DNA of 64,000 bases from Streptomyces sp. (GCF_019510245.1 NZ_JAEKKT010000122.1:1-64000); one strand, 5' to 3'. Counted from the stretch's first letter, positions 43,889 to 52,948 are shown. The notes: a model not told the origin generated them from the sequence alone. A program made the numbers and translations.

Positions 43889-44725
43889 ATGGCACACGAG
43901 ACATCACAGACCACGGCGGCCTCATCGGCCGACGCCGCGGCGTCCTCGGGCCGCCGGTCGGGCTGGAACAAGGTGCCCGAGGTCACCGTCTACTTCTGGA
44001 TCATCAAGGTGCTGTGCACGACGGTCGGGGAGACCGCAGCCGACCTGCTCGACGAGAGGGCCGGGCTCGGCCTGACCGGTGTGTCGGTGCTGATGAGCGC
44101 CCTGCTGGCGGTCGGCCTGGTCGTGCAGTTCCGCACCGGTGCCTACCGTGCCGGCGTGTACTGGCCGGTCGTCGCGCTGATCAGCGTCGTCGGCACGCTG
44201 GTCAGCGACAACCTCACCGACACCATGGGTGTGCCGCTGGAGACCAGCACCACCGTCCTCGCGATCCTCCTCGCGGTCGTCTTCGTGGTCTGGTACCGGC
44301 GCGAGCGGACTCTGTCCATCCACCATATCGACGCGACCGCCCGGGAGTTCTTCTACTGGCTCGCCGTCCTGTGCACGTTCGCCCTCGGCACTGCGGCCGG
44401 TGATCTGGTCTCCGAACGGATGGACTTCGGCCACTGGCTGTCCGCGGTCCTGTTCGCCCTGCTCATCGGCGCGGTCGCCCTCGCGCACTTCGCGCTCGAC
44501 CTGGACGCCGTGTGGAGCTTCTGGATCGCCTACCTCCTCACCCGCCCGCTCGGCTCGTCCGTCGGCGACTACCTCTCCCAGCCGACCGGTGACGGCGGCC
44601 TGGGCCTGGGCGCCGTCGCCACGAGCGTGCTGTTCCTCGGCGTCGTCCTCGGTCTGGTGATGTACCTGGCGGTCAGCCGGAAGGACGTCACGCAGCCGCA
44701 GCAAGCCGCGCGCCACGCCGCCTGA
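43889..44725 (+). CDS. COG4705-family membrane protein 2
   Basis: The 278-residue protein has about eight helices and shares with protein 1 the motifs NKVPEVTVYFWIIKVLCTTV, FALGTAAGD and IAYLLTRPLGSSVGDYL. It lacks the outside C-terminal domain of protein 1. The ATG has no ribosome site nearby, which again suggests leaderless expression from the CAGG-repeat promoter. Function unknown; tandem paralogs imply subtle specialisation or heteromeric assembly. Confidence 0.85.
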   Translation: MAHETSQTTAASSADAAASSGRRSGWNKVPEVTVYFWIIKVLCTTVGETAADLLDERAGLGLTGVSVLMSALLAVGLVVQFRTGAYRAGVYWPVVALISVVGTLVSDNLTDTMGVPLETSTTVLAILLAVVFVVWYRRERTLSIHHIDATAREFFYWLAVLCTFALGTAAGDLVSERMDFGHWLSAVLFALLIGAVALAHFALDLDAVWSFWIAYLLTRPLGSSVGDYLSQPTGDGGLGLGAVATSVLFLGVVLGLVMYLAVSRKDVTQPQQAARHAA

Positions 44726-44742
44726 ACAGGAACGGGGCCGGC

Positions 44743-44763
44743 GTTCAGGACGTGTTCAGGTTG
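44743..44763 (+). promoter_or_regulatory. Direct repeat 3 upstream of COG4705 gene 3
   Basis: GTTCAGG at 44743-44749 and GTTCAGGTTG from 44754, 11 bp apart. It is 115 bp before the TTG start, so this unit has a longer leader than genes 1 and 2. Confidence 0.6.
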
Positions 44764-44878
44764 CCGCTGCCAAGGTCGTTGATCGCGATCGCCTCGTCGC
44801 GGTCGCCCATCCGGCAGGGTGCTCGCCCTCATCGCCGGCGAGCGCCCTGCCGTACGACCGCACAAGGAGCCCCCCACC

Positions 44879-45724
44879 TTGCAGCAGCCAAAAGTCCTCA
44901 CCGACCTCGACGCCGCGAGCACGACGAAATCGGTGATGAAGAAACTGCCCGAAGTCACACTCGTCTTCTGGATCATGAAGATTGCGGCGACGACGCTGGG
45001 CGAGACCGCTGGAGACCTCTTCTCCCAGACCCTGAAACTGGGCTACTTCCTCACCACGATCGCCCTGTTCCTGATCTTCGTGGTGACACTCGTCGTCCAG
45101 CTCAGGTCCCGCCGCTACAACCCGTTCTTCTACTGGACGGTCATCCTGTCGACCAGCATGGCCGGCACCACCATGTCCGACTTCATGAACCGCGATGCCA
45201 GCGCCAAGTACCTCTCGGGCGGTGCCACTTCGCTCGGCTGGGGACCGCAGGGCCTCGGTCTCGGCTACCCGGCCGGCGCGGCGATCCTGATCTCGATCCT
45301 GCTGGTCATCTTCGCGGTCTGGCGGCTGAGCGGGATGACCTTCCAGATCCGGGACATCGTCACCTTCCGCGGCGAGGCCCTGTTCTGGGCGGCGATCCTC
45401 GTCTCCAACACCCTCGGCACCTCCATGGGCGACTTCCTGTCCGACAGCTCCGGCCTGGGCTACGCGGGCGGCGCGCTGCTGGTGACCGGGCTGCTCGCCG
45501 TCCTGGTCGTGCTGATGAAGGTGCCCGTGGTGCCGAACGTCCTGCTGTTCTGGATCGCGTTCGTCCTCACCCGCCCGCTCGGCGCCACCGCGGGCGACTT
45601 CCTGACCAAGCCGGTCGCCAAGGGTGGCCTGAACCTCGGTACCCCCGGTTCCTCCGCGGTCCTGCTGGCCGTCCTGCTCGGCCTCATGGCCTACGCGCAG
45701 GTCCGCGAGCGCAGGGCGGGCTGA
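44879..45724 (+). CDS. COG4705-family membrane protein 3
   Basis: The 281-residue protein has the same fold pattern (KKLPEVTLVFWIMKIAATTLG, NTLGTSMGDFL, IAFVLTRPLGATAGDFL) and about eight helices. The TTG at 44879 follows AGGAG at a 9-nt spacing and leaves a short polar N-terminus. A loop of about 25 residues near residue 110-135 is longer than in the paralogs. Function unknown. It ends the COG4705 triplet. Confidence 0.85.
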   Translation: MQQPKVLTDLDAASTTKSVMKKLPEVTLVFWIMKIAATTLGETAGDLFSQTLKLGYFLTTIALFLIFVVTLVVQLRSRRYNPFFYWTVILSTSMAGTTMSDFMNRDASAKYLSGGATSLGWGPQGLGLGYPAGAAILISILLVIFAVWRLSGMTFQIRDIVTFRGEALFWAAILVSNTLGTSMGDFLSDSSGLGYAGGALLVTGLLAVLVVLMKVPVVPNVLLFWIAFVLTRPLGATAGDFLTKPVAKGGLNLGTPGSSAVLLAVLLGLMAYAQVRERRAG

Positions 45725-45743
45725 GCCCGCCGCACACCTCGCC

Positions 45744-45832
45744 GTCACGGCACGGTCCGGGCGCCGCGCGAGCGGCAGTCAGAGGCCCACGCCGTCGTGC
45801 CCGTCGTTGTGACCGGCGCGGCGGCCGGGCCT
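45744..45832 (-). pseudogene. Remnant of a histidine kinase C-terminus
   Basis: On the minus strand, directly downstream of the regulator gene at 45987, one frame reads RAGHNDGHDGVGL, stop, LPLARRPDRAVT. This matches the G2 box and following helix of kinases (HDGTGLGLPLARRLARA), with a stop in the middle. The remaining 150 bp up to 45986 has no recognisable kinase sequence. It suggests that the regulator lost an adjacent kinase. Confidence 0.4.
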
Positions 45833-45986
45833 GGAAGAGTTCGCCGTGGGGCCCGTCGACACGGCCGGTACGGAGGCCGGGGCGCCGGGATCGGCGGCGG
45901 TCTCGGCGGTTCTGGGCTGCCGCCTGCTGACCGGATGGCTTCCGATGGGTCCCGGGCTGCTGGTACTTGTGTCGCCGGCCGGCTTC

Positions 45987-46733
45987 TCAGCCCTGCGGAT
46001 CCGGCTGCCCCTCCAGCCGGTACCCGTGCCCGCGCAACGTAGTGATCCCTGGCAGCCGGGTGGGCTGTTCGCTCGCCTGCGCGGCCTCGGTGAGCCTCCG
46101 GCGCAGGCTCGCCATGGTCACGTCGAGGGTCTTGGTGGAGCCGAACCAGTTCTCGTCCCACACCTCGGCCATCAGCGTCTCGCGCGAGACCGCCTCGCCG
46201 ACCCGATCGGCCAGCACCGCGAGCAGGTCGAACTCCTTGGCCCGCAGCGGGACGTCGACGCCGTGCAGTGCGCAACGCCGGGCGGGGAGGTCGACGACCA
46301 GGTCGCCCAGCCGCACCGGCTCCCGGGCCGACGCGGCCACCGCGTGCCGCCGGAGGTGCGCTCGCAGCCGGGCGAGCAGCACCGTCAGGCTGAACGGCTT
46401 GACCAGGTAGTCGTCGGCCCCCGCGTCCAGCCCTGCGATGATGTCGATGTCGTCGGTCCGTGCCGTCAGGACGACGATCAGCAGGTCGGGGAGGCGGGCG
46501 CGCAGCTGCCGGGCGACGTCCAGGCCGTCCATGTCCGGCAGGCCCAGGTCCAGCAGTAGCACGTCGTACGGTGCCCGCGCGGCTTCCAGCAGAGCGCTCG
46601 CTCCGGTGCGGCACCACGTGGGAGCGTAGTCGTGGCCGCGCAGGCCGGTCTCCAGGTGGCGGCCGATGGTTTCGTCGTCCTCGACGACGAGGACGCGCAG
46701 TCGGCTGCGGTCCGGTGCGGCGGGCATGCGCAT
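45987..46733 (-). CDS. OmpR-type response regulator (ABC operon)
   Basis: The 248-residue protein has a receiver with Asp62 in VLLLDLGLPDMDG and Lys in DDYLVKPFSLTVLL, then a winged helix (VPLRAKEFDLLAVLADRVGE, TKTLDVTMASLRRRL, LRGHGYRLEGQP). It has no adjacent kinase gene; the nearest kinase, at 51626, lies across the ABC operon. It is 56 bp downstream of the permease gene and may be co-transcribed with it. ATG 46733 or 46727 could be the start. Confidence 0.9.
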   Translation of the reverse strand: MRMPAAPDRSRLRVLVVEDDETIGRHLETGLRGHDYAPTWCRTGASALLEAARAPYDVLLLDLGLPDMDGLDVARQLRARLPDLLIVVLTARTDDIDIIAGLDAGADDYLVKPFSLTVLLARLRAHLRRHAVAASAREPVRLGDLVVDLPARRCALHGVDVPLRAKEFDLLAVLADRVGEAVSRETLMAEVWDENWFGSTKTLDVTMASLRRRLTEAAQASEQPTRLPGITTLRGHGYRLEGQPDPQG

Positions 46734-46789
46734 GGTCCACAGCCTAGGAGCCGCTGGGGCGAGGGGCTCGTCGCCGGTGTACGCCGTGT

Positions 46790-49441
46790 TCACAGGTCGC
46801 GGAGTTCTTCCACAGCGGGGCGGTGGCTGCCGCGGCCGCCGTTGAGGGCAGCGGCGAGGACGGCGGCGAGGGCGGCTGCCCCGGTGAGCGCCAGATAGAC
46901 ACCGGGGATCGACAGGGCGGTCGGCGGGGGATCGAAGACCCCCGTCAGGACCTTGACCAGCATTTCCGACAGGGCCCAGCCGATGAGGGCGCCTCCGGCC
47001 AGACCGTCGGCGGCCAGGAGCAGGGCCTCGGAGAGGACCATGCCGCGCAGGTGGCGTGGTTGCGCGCCGAGGACGGTCGCGATGGCGAAGGTGCGACGGC
47101 GTTCGGCGAGGCCGAGGGCGAGGACGAGGCCGCCGGATCCGGCCGCGAGCAGCACGGCGAAGGCGAGCTCGATGCGGGTGAGGCCGGCCAGGTCGACCGA
47201 GGTCAGGCTGCTGCCGACGGTGCCGCGGGTCTGGGTGAGGTCGATGACGGTGGCCTGGGTGCCGAGCTGCTTGCGCAGCTGGCCGGCGATCTGTGGCTGT
47301 TTCGTGCCACCGGTGTCGAGAAGGAAGGCCCCGACCGCGTCGCTGCCGGTGGCCTTGGCGATGTAGGAGGCATTGGCGACGAAGAAGCTGTCCTTGGGGG
47401 CGGTGGGGAACTCCTTGGCGATACCGGCGTAGTGGAAGGGGACCGTGTGCAGGGCCTTGGTGCGGGCGTCCTGGATGCGCAGGTTGAGGGTGTCGCCGGG
47501 GGAGAGCTGGAAGTCGTTGACGGTCTCGACGCTGACCAGGAGGTTGTCCGGGCGCTGCGCGAGGCGGCGCATCAGCTGGTGGGCGGTGCCGCCCGCGAAG
47601 TAGGCGTCCTGGAGGGAGGTGGCCTTGGCGATGGTGTCCGGTCGTACGCCGTAGAGGTCCTGGAGGTCGGAGCCGACGTAGGCGAAGCGGTGCTGGAGGG
47701 GTTCGACGTGCCGTACGCCGGAGAGCTTCAGGCTGTTCCCGGCGATGGGTGGGACTCGGGTGCCGGGCGGTTCGGTGACGGTGACGTCGGCGCCGTTGGT
47801 CAGCCGGGCGTCGACCTCGGCCTGCTGGTGGTAGGTGGCGTTGAAGACGGCGGTGGAGATCGCGAAGGAGACGGCGAGGGCGAGCAGGACCACCGACCGG
47901 GCGAACGGGCGGCGACGCCGGGCCAGGACGGCCGCGGTGGTGCCGGCCAGGGTCGCGGTCAGCGGCCGTACCAGCCGGGCCAGAACGGGCCGGCCGTGGG
48001 TGAGGGCGAGCAGGGTGAGGCGCCACAGCAGCAGGGCCGCGCCGATCCAGAGCAGGGCGGGGCCGAGGAAGGCCCAGTACGACACCGAGATGCTGGGCAC
48101 GCCCTCGGGCGCGAGGACGAGTGCGTACTGGTTGCCCGAGGAGGCGCGGAAGACCAGCCACGAGCCGATCAGGAGGGCGAAGTCCAGGCCGTAGCGCATC
48201 CACCAGGGCGACCGGGAGCGTCGTACGTCCTCCTGCTTGCGGGTGTCGGCGACGGTGACCGCGCGCAGGTCCCGCAGCGCGGGGACGAGGACGGCGCCTG
48301 CGGCCACCGCGGCTCCGAGGACGAAGGCGACCGCGTACCAGACGGACCAGGATCCCGCGCTCGCGCCGAAGGAGGCGGTGCCGAAGGCGAGGCGGCCGGT
48401 GAGGGCTGCGATGACCAGTCCTGCCAGGCCGCCGAGGAGGCCGATCAAGGCGGCCTCCAGTCCGGCGAGTGCGGTGATCTGGCGGGGCCGCAGCCCGCGC
48501 AGTCGTAGCAGCCCCTGTTCCTGTCGGCGCCGTTCGCCGCCGGCCGAGGCGACTGCCGCCGTGAGCGCGGCGGCCAGCACGCCACCCGGCAGGCCGAGGA
48601 AGAGGAAGAGGATCTGGGCGTACAGGGCGTCCTGGCGGGCGGAGTCCAGGGCGGCGCCGACGTTGTTGCCGACCAGGGCGGTGCCCGCGGAGCGGGCTTC
48701 GAGGTTGTGGGCGGCGCCGGTGACGGAGGTGTAGGCAGCGGCGGGATCGGAGGGCAGCCGGGTGGTGTCGCGGGCGGCGTGGATCTGGGTGGTGACGCCG
48801 GTGGCGCCGCGGGTCAGGGAGACGAACCGGGCGGCGGGCAGCAGGACGACGTTGTCCGGGGGCGCGGTCGGCTGGGCCTGGCTGGGGGCGCCCACGGTCT
48901 GCAAGAGGGAGTCGGCCTGGGGGAGGTCGACGACACCGTCCACCTTCACCTGGCGTAGTGCGCCACCGGGCAGCCGGATGCCGATGGTGTCGCCGGGGGC
49001 GGCGTGCAGGTTGGAGGCGGTCTGCTGGGCCAGCAGGACACCGGTGGCGGAGCCGGAGAGGGTGCGGATGGCGTCGGGGAAGCGGGTGCGGTAGCCGTCG
49101 GGCAGGCCGAGGGCCATGCCGGGACCAGTGGTCTGGGTGCTGCCCTGCACGCGAGCGGTGAAGCCGTCGGTGTGAGCGAAGCCGACGGGCAGGGCGGCGC
49201 GGGTGCCCGGGGCCCTGCCCACCAGGGACAGAACCGAGTTCGGCGCGGCGCCGGATTGCACCTGGACCTGCCAGTCCACGGCGACCGAGCGCACCGCACG
49301 CTGGGTCATGGTCGCCTTCGACGCGGTGAGGAAGGAGCCGAGCGCGGCGACCAGGGCGACCGCGAGCGCGATGCCGGTCAGGGCGGCCAGGAGCCGTCCG
49401 GTGCGGTGGCGGGCCAGCCCGCGGGCCCAAGCGGCGATCAT
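46790..49441 (-). CDS. MacB/FtsX-type ABC transporter permease
   Basis: The 883-residue protein is a two-unit FtsX permease: an N-terminal helix (LLAALTGIALAVALVAALGS), an extracytoplasmic domain, three helices, a second half with the same order, and the C-terminal block GGALIGWALSEMLVKVLTG with three helices. It probably extrudes a peptide, lipid or antibiotic, or transmits a mechanical signal, rather than importing a nutrient. Its start overlaps the upstream ATPase stop (ATGA). With two ATPases and a lipoprotein it forms an operon. Confidence 0.85.
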   Translation of the reverse strand: MIAAWARGLARHRTGRLLAALTGIALAVALVAALGSFLTASKATMTQRAVRSVAVDWQVQVQSGAAPNSVLSLVGRAPGTRAALPVGFAHTDGFTARVQGSTQTTGPGMALGLPDGYRTRFPDAIRTLSGSATGVLLAQQTASNLHAAPGDTIGIRLPGGALRQVKVDGVVDLPQADSLLQTVGAPSQAQPTAPPDNVVLLPAARFVSLTRGATGVTTQIHAARDTTRLPSDPAAAYTSVTGAAHNLEARSAGTALVGNNVGAALDSARQDALYAQILFLFLGLPGGVLAAALTAAVASAGGERRRQEQGLLRLRGLRPRQITALAGLEAALIGLLGGLAGLVIAALTGRLAFGTASFGASAGSWSVWYAVAFVLGAAVAAGAVLVPALRDLRAVTVADTRKQEDVRRSRSPWWMRYGLDFALLIGSWLVFRASSGNQYALVLAPEGVPSISVSYWAFLGPALLWIGAALLLWRLTLLALTHGRPVLARLVRPLTATLAGTTAAVLARRRRPFARSVVLLALAVSFAISTAVFNATYHQQAEVDARLTNGADVTVTEPPGTRVPPIAGNSLKLSGVRHVEPLQHRFAYVGSDLQDLYGVRPDTIAKATSLQDAYFAGGTAHQLMRRLAQRPDNLLVSVETVNDFQLSPGDTLNLRIQDARTKALHTVPFHYAGIAKEFPTAPKDSFFVANASYIAKATGSDAVGAFLLDTGGTKQPQIAGQLRKQLGTQATVIDLTQTRGTVGSSLTSVDLAGLTRIELAFAVLLAAGSGGLVLALGLAERRRTFAIATVLGAQPRHLRGMVLSEALLLAADGLAGGALIGWALSEMLVKVLTGVFDPPPTALSIPGVYLALTGAAALAAVLAAALNGGRGSHRPAVEELRDL

Positions 49442-50109
49442 GACACTTCCTCGGGTGCGAGAGGTGCGAGCAGCCGTCCGTCGCGCATGCTGCGCCGGAC
49501 GGTGAGCCGGGCGGCGACGGCCGGGTCGTGGGTCGTGACGACGAGGGCCGCGCCGGTGTGGTCGGCGGCCGTCAGTAGGGCGTCCAGGACGCGGGCGCCG
49601 GTGGCGCGGTCGAGGCGGCCGGTGGGCTCGTCGGCCAGGATCAGGCGGGGCGCCTGGGCCAAGACCCGGGCGGCGGCCACCCGCTGGGCCTGGCCGCCGG
49701 AGATCTCCTCGGGGAGCCGGTCGGCCAGGTCCACGGCGTCCACGAGGGCGAGTGCCGCGAGCGCGCACAGTCGCGCCTCGCCCTCCGGACGATCGGTGAG
49801 GACCAGGGGAAGGGCGGTGTTCTCAACCACGTTCAGGGCGGGGATCAGGCTGTCGCCCTGGAAGACCAGACCGATGTCGTACGGCCCGAGGGAGGCGGCC
49901 CGGGTGACCGTGCCGCTGGTGGGCCGTTCGAGCCCCGCGAGCAGGTGCAGCAGCGAACTCTTGCCCGACCCCGAGGGACCGACGACCGCGAGCCGGTCCC
50001 CGGCCCGGATCTCCAGGCGGGCCCCGTGTACGGCCACCACCGCCTGCACTCCCCGGCCGAAGGCCAGGGCCGCGTCCGCGCAGCTGACGAGCATCTCATC
50101 CGACGACAT
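49438..50109 (-). CDS. ABC transporter ATP-binding protein (LolD/MacB type), 1
   Basis: The 223-residue ATPase has Walker A GPSGSGKSSLLHLLAG, signature EISGGQAQRVAAAR, Walker B RLILADEPTGRLD and the switch TTHDP. It energises the FtsX-type permease downstream, whose start codon it overlaps. It overlaps the second ATPase gene by 14 bp. Confidence 0.9.
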   Translation of the reverse strand: MSSDEMLVSCADAALAFGRGVQAVVAVHGARLEIRAGDRLAVVGPSGSGKSSLLHLLAGLERPTSGTVTRAASLGPYDIGLVFQGDSLIPALNVVENTALPLVLTDRPEGEARLCALAALALVDAVDLADRLPEEISGGQAQRVAAARVLAQAPRLILADEPTGRLDRATGARVLDALLTAADHTGAALVVTTHDPAVAARLTVRRSMRDGRLLAPLAPEEVS

Positions 50110-50830
50110 CGCGCGCCTCCCCGCGGTCCAGCGGCTGGGTGTCGGTGGCCTTCCCGTCCGTCAGGGTGATCACCCGGTCCGCGACGCGGACGGCTTCCCG
50201 GCTGTGCGTGACGATCAGCACCGCGCACCCCTCCGCGGCCCGCTCCCGCAGCATCGACAGAACCAACTGCTCCGTCTCTCCGTCCAGTTCACCGGTCGGC
50301 TCGTCGGCCAGCAGAACGGCGGGCGCGTTGGCCAGCGCCACGGCCAGCCCGGCCCGCGCCAGCTCGCCACCGGACAACTGGCGCGGCAAGGCGTGCGCCC
50401 GGGTGGCCAGCCCCACCCGGGCCAGCAGTTCCTCGGCCGGTACGCGGGTCCTGCGTCCCTGCGCCCACTGCGGCAGGCGGACGTTGTCCCGCACACTCAG
50501 GTGCGGCAGCAGGTTGCGGGTCTGCAGCAGGACGCCGACGTGCCGGGCCCGCAGCCGGGCCCGCTCGGTCTCGGGCCGGTGGCTGATCCGTACGCCGTCG
50601 ACGTGGACCTCCCCGCCGGAGGGCTCGTCGAGTCCGGCAAGGCACGCCAGGAGGGTCGACTTGCCGGCCCCGGACGGGCCCACGACCGCGACCGTCTCAC
50701 CTCGCCGTACCTCCAGGGACACCCCGCGCAGCGCGAGTGTCTCCTCCTCCCCGGCCCGGTAGAAGCGGTACAGCTCGCGGGCCGTGAGGACGTCGTCGGA
50801 GCCGCCGCCGGTGTGTGTGCTGCCGGACAT
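50096..50830 (-). CDS. ABC transporter ATP-binding protein (LolD/MacB type), 2
   Basis: The 244-residue ATPase has Walker A GPSGAGKSTLLACLAG, signature QLSGGELARAGLAVALA, Walker B AVLLADEPTGELD and VTHSREAVRVAD. Two different ATPases beside a single double-length permease suggest a heterodimeric ATPase pair, which is less common than a homodimer. ATG at 50830 is the chosen start; a GTG at 50839 is possible. Confidence 0.9.
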   Translation of the reverse strand: MSGSTHTGGGSDDVLTARELYRFYRAGEEETLALRGVSLEVRRGETVAVVGPSGAGKSTLLACLAGLDEPSGGEVHVDGVRISHRPETERARLRARHVGVLLQTRNLLPHLSVRDNVRLPQWAQGRRTRVPAEELLARVGLATRAHALPRQLSGGELARAGLAVALANAPAVLLADEPTGELDGETEQLVLSMLRERAAEGCAVLIVTHSREAVRVADRVITLTDGKATDTQPLDRGEARDVVG

Positions 50831-50835
50831 GAGGC

Positions 50836-51471
50836 TCACCGCCAGGTGAAGGAGTCGCTGACGGTGCGCCACGGGTCGACGTTGTCCGCCTTGACCGGTC
50901 CGGACAGGGTCAGGTCGACTTCGTGCCCCGCGTGGTAGAACGCGTACCGCTCGAAGGCGTCCCGCACCACCTTGCCGGTGACCGGGTCCTTCGCCGAGTC
51001 GCCCTGATAGGTCAGTAGGACCACATGGCCGGCATGCCGGGTCACTTCACTCACCTCGGGCGCGGCGAACTTCGGGACCTCGGTGCGGAGTTGGGGTACG
51101 ACCGTGTTGGCAACCGAGCCGACCGTGGGTGCGCCGGAGGCGGAAACCGCAGCGATCTTCACGGTGTTGAGTTTGTCGGTGAAGGCGGTGGTGCCGCCCT
51201 GGCTGGTGCGGGCCCAGCCCTCGGGCACCTTCAGGGTGAAGCCGGTGAAGGATCCGCCGGTCGGCTGGTAGGAGACGTACACCTGGTTGTCGGGGATGTC
51301 GCCGGGCGGGTTGGACTCGGTGGGCGCCGGCTTGTTCTGTCCGCTGACGGTGGTCGAACCGGACGCAGGGCTACCGGAGCCGGTGTGCGACCCGGAACCG
51401 GAACAGCCGGCGGTCACCGCCGCCACGACGCTCAGCCCGACGACGGCGTACGTCCTTGTGCGTGCTGCCAT
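50836..51471 (-). CDS. Lipoprotein, first gene of the ABC operon
   Basis: The 211-residue protein has a signal peptide with lipobox VTAGC (Cys23), a Ser/Gly/Thr linker to residue 50 and a folded domain with SYQPTGGSFTGFTLKVPEGW and RYAFYHAGHEVDLTL. It should be tethered outside the membrane and may present substrate to the transporter or sense the envelope. I do not recognise a named family. GGAGGG precedes the ATG. A TAGCGT -10 hexamer lies at 51520-51525. Confidence 0.75.
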   Translation of the reverse strand: MAARTRTYAVVGLSVVAAVTAGCSGSGSHTGSGSPASGSTTVSGQNKPAPTESNPPGDIPDNQVYVSYQPTGGSFTGFTLKVPEGWARTSQGGTTAFTDKLNTVKIAAVSASGAPTVGSVANTVVPQLRTEVPKFAAPEVSEVTRHAGHVVLLTYQGDSAKDPVTGKVVRDAFERYAFYHAGHEVDLTLSGPVKADNVDPWRTVSDSFTWR

Positions 51472-51519
51472 GGCCACTGCCCTCCAGGGGTGTCCTCGGA
51501 ACGGACGGTCATGGCACCG

Positions 51520-51562
51520 ACGCTAGGAAGCCGCCGGTTAACGCCCCGCTCGCCGAGGGTTA
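51520..51562 (-). promoter_or_regulatory. Promoter with 22-bp-spaced GGTTA repeats for the ABC operon
   Basis: On the minus strand a TAGCGT -10 (51520-51525) is preceded by TAACC at 51536-51540 and again at 51558-51562, two helical turns apart. This is a typical layout for an OmpR-type activator, and the candidate is the regulator at 45987. The kinase gene at 51626 reads away from it. Confidence 0.5.
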
Positions 51563-51625
51563 GACGACGGCAAAAGCGTGTGGCGCGGCGCATCCGCCCA
51601 GGTGCAGGGCCCGCATGATGAGGGC

Positions 51626-52948
51626 ATGAGACAGCGCGTGGTGCGAGTCGCCCTGACCGCCGCTCTGGTCGCCGTCGTCCTCCTCGCCGTCCCGCTGGCC
51701 CTGGCGATCAGGTCGTCCCTGTACGCCGACCAGCGCGACACCCTGGAACGGTCGGCCCTGGCCGCGGCCGTACATGTGAGCCCGGACTACGTGACGGGCG
51801 ACCCGGTGGAACTGCCCGCGCCCCCGTCTGGCGCGGGTCTGGGCCTGTACGACCCTCACGCGCGACTGCGCGCGGGCAGCGGCCCCGGGTCCGGAGACAC
51901 CCCGGTCCGGCAAGGCCTGGGCGGTGAGGTGGTACGGGGCCGGTCGGGCCCGGACCTTGTGGTGGCCGTACCCGTCTCCCACGCCGAGAAGGTGATCGGC
52001 GTCGTACGCGCCTCCTCTCCCGCCGCCGCCGTACGGAACCGGGTCGCCGTCGCCTGGCTGCTGCTGCTCGGGGTGGCCGCGGTCGCGCTGGCCGTCGCTG
52101 TCCTTGTCGCCCGCCGTCAGGCCCGGGTGCTGGCCGCGCCGCTGGAGGACCTCTCCCGCCAGTGCCGGGCGGTGACCGAAGGCGACCTGAACGTACGGGC
52201 CGCCCGGAGCAGCGTCGCCGAGATCGACCAGGTCGCCCGCACCCACAACGAAATGCTGCACAGCCTTTCGAAACTTCTACGCCGCGAACGTGACTTCACA
52301 GCCAACGCCTCCCACCAGCTGCGCACCCCGCTCACCGGCCTGCAACTCGCCCTGGAGGCGGGCCTCGCCCAGGAGGACGACGCCCGGCTGCGACCCGTAC
52401 TGGCCGAGGCGCTGGCCACCACACAACGCCTGCACCACACAGTGGAGGAGGTGCTGCGGCTGTCCCGCTCCGGCGAGATCGCTCGCCCGACCGCCGGGAC
52501 GGTCGAAGTAGGGCAGCTGCTGCGGGAGACGGAGGATCGATGGCACGGCCTCTTCGCCCAGGACGGCAGACGCCTGGAGCGCGCCACCCAGGAGACACGG
52601 GCCGACATCCGGGTTCCGGGCGCGTCCGTCTCGGAGGTGCTCGGCATCCTGCTGGACAACGCCCGGGTGCACGGGCGCGGCACGGTCCGCGTGGCGGTGC
52701 GGGACCTGGAGGATGCCCTCGCCTTCGATGTGAGCGACGAGGGCGCCGTGACGGGCGAGTACTCCCGGCTCTTCGACCGCGGGCGCACCGGCGACGGGGA
52801 GGGAACGGGCATTGGCCTGGCCCTCGCCCGTGACCTGGCCGTCTCGCTCGGCGGCAGGCTCTCCCTGACCAACCGACACCCGGCTACGTTCACCCTGCTC
52901 CTTCCCGTCGACCAGGATGAGACGCAGAGGGCAGGAACACCGGGATGA
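51626..52948 (+). CDS. Orphan-positioned sensor histidine kinase, divergent from ABC operon
   Basis: The 440-residue kinase has helices at residues 8-29 and 143-162, an outside loop of about 110 residues, HAMP, His230 in FTANASHQLRTPLTGLQLAL, and a shortened ATPase (LLDNARVHGRGTV, DEGAVTGEYSRLF, GTGIGLALARDLAVSLGG). No response regulator is adjacent; the one at 45987, beyond the ABC operon, is the likely partner. AGGG lies directly before the ATG. The N box has the LLDNARVHG form found in several Streptomyces kinases. Confidence 0.9.
   Translation: MRQRVVRVALTAALVAVVLLAVPLALAIRSSLYADQRDTLERSALAAAVHVSPDYVTGDPVELPAPPSGAGLGLYDPHARLRAGSGPGSGDTPVRQGLGGEVVRGRSGPDLVVAVPVSHAEKVIGVVRASSPAAAVRNRVAVAWLLLLGVAAVALAVAVLVARRQARVLAAPLEDLSRQCRAVTEGDLNVRAARSSVAEIDQVARTHNEMLHSLSKLLRRERDFTANASHQLRTPLTGLQLALEAGLAQEDDARLRPVLAEALATTQRLHHTVEEVLRLSRSGEIARPTAGTVEVGQLLRETEDRWHGLFAQDGRRLERATQETRADIRVPGASVSEVLGILLDNARVHGRGTVRVAVRDLEDALAFDVSDEGAVTGEYSRLFDRGRTGDGEGTGIGLALARDLAVSLGGRLSLTNRHPATFTLLLPVDQDETQRAGTPG

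Noticed and set aside
51579..51625. CAGG direct repeat upstream of the kinase at 51626, like the COG4705 operators
   Set aside because: Two CAGG motifs occur but 6 bp apart, which does not match the 11-bp spacing.
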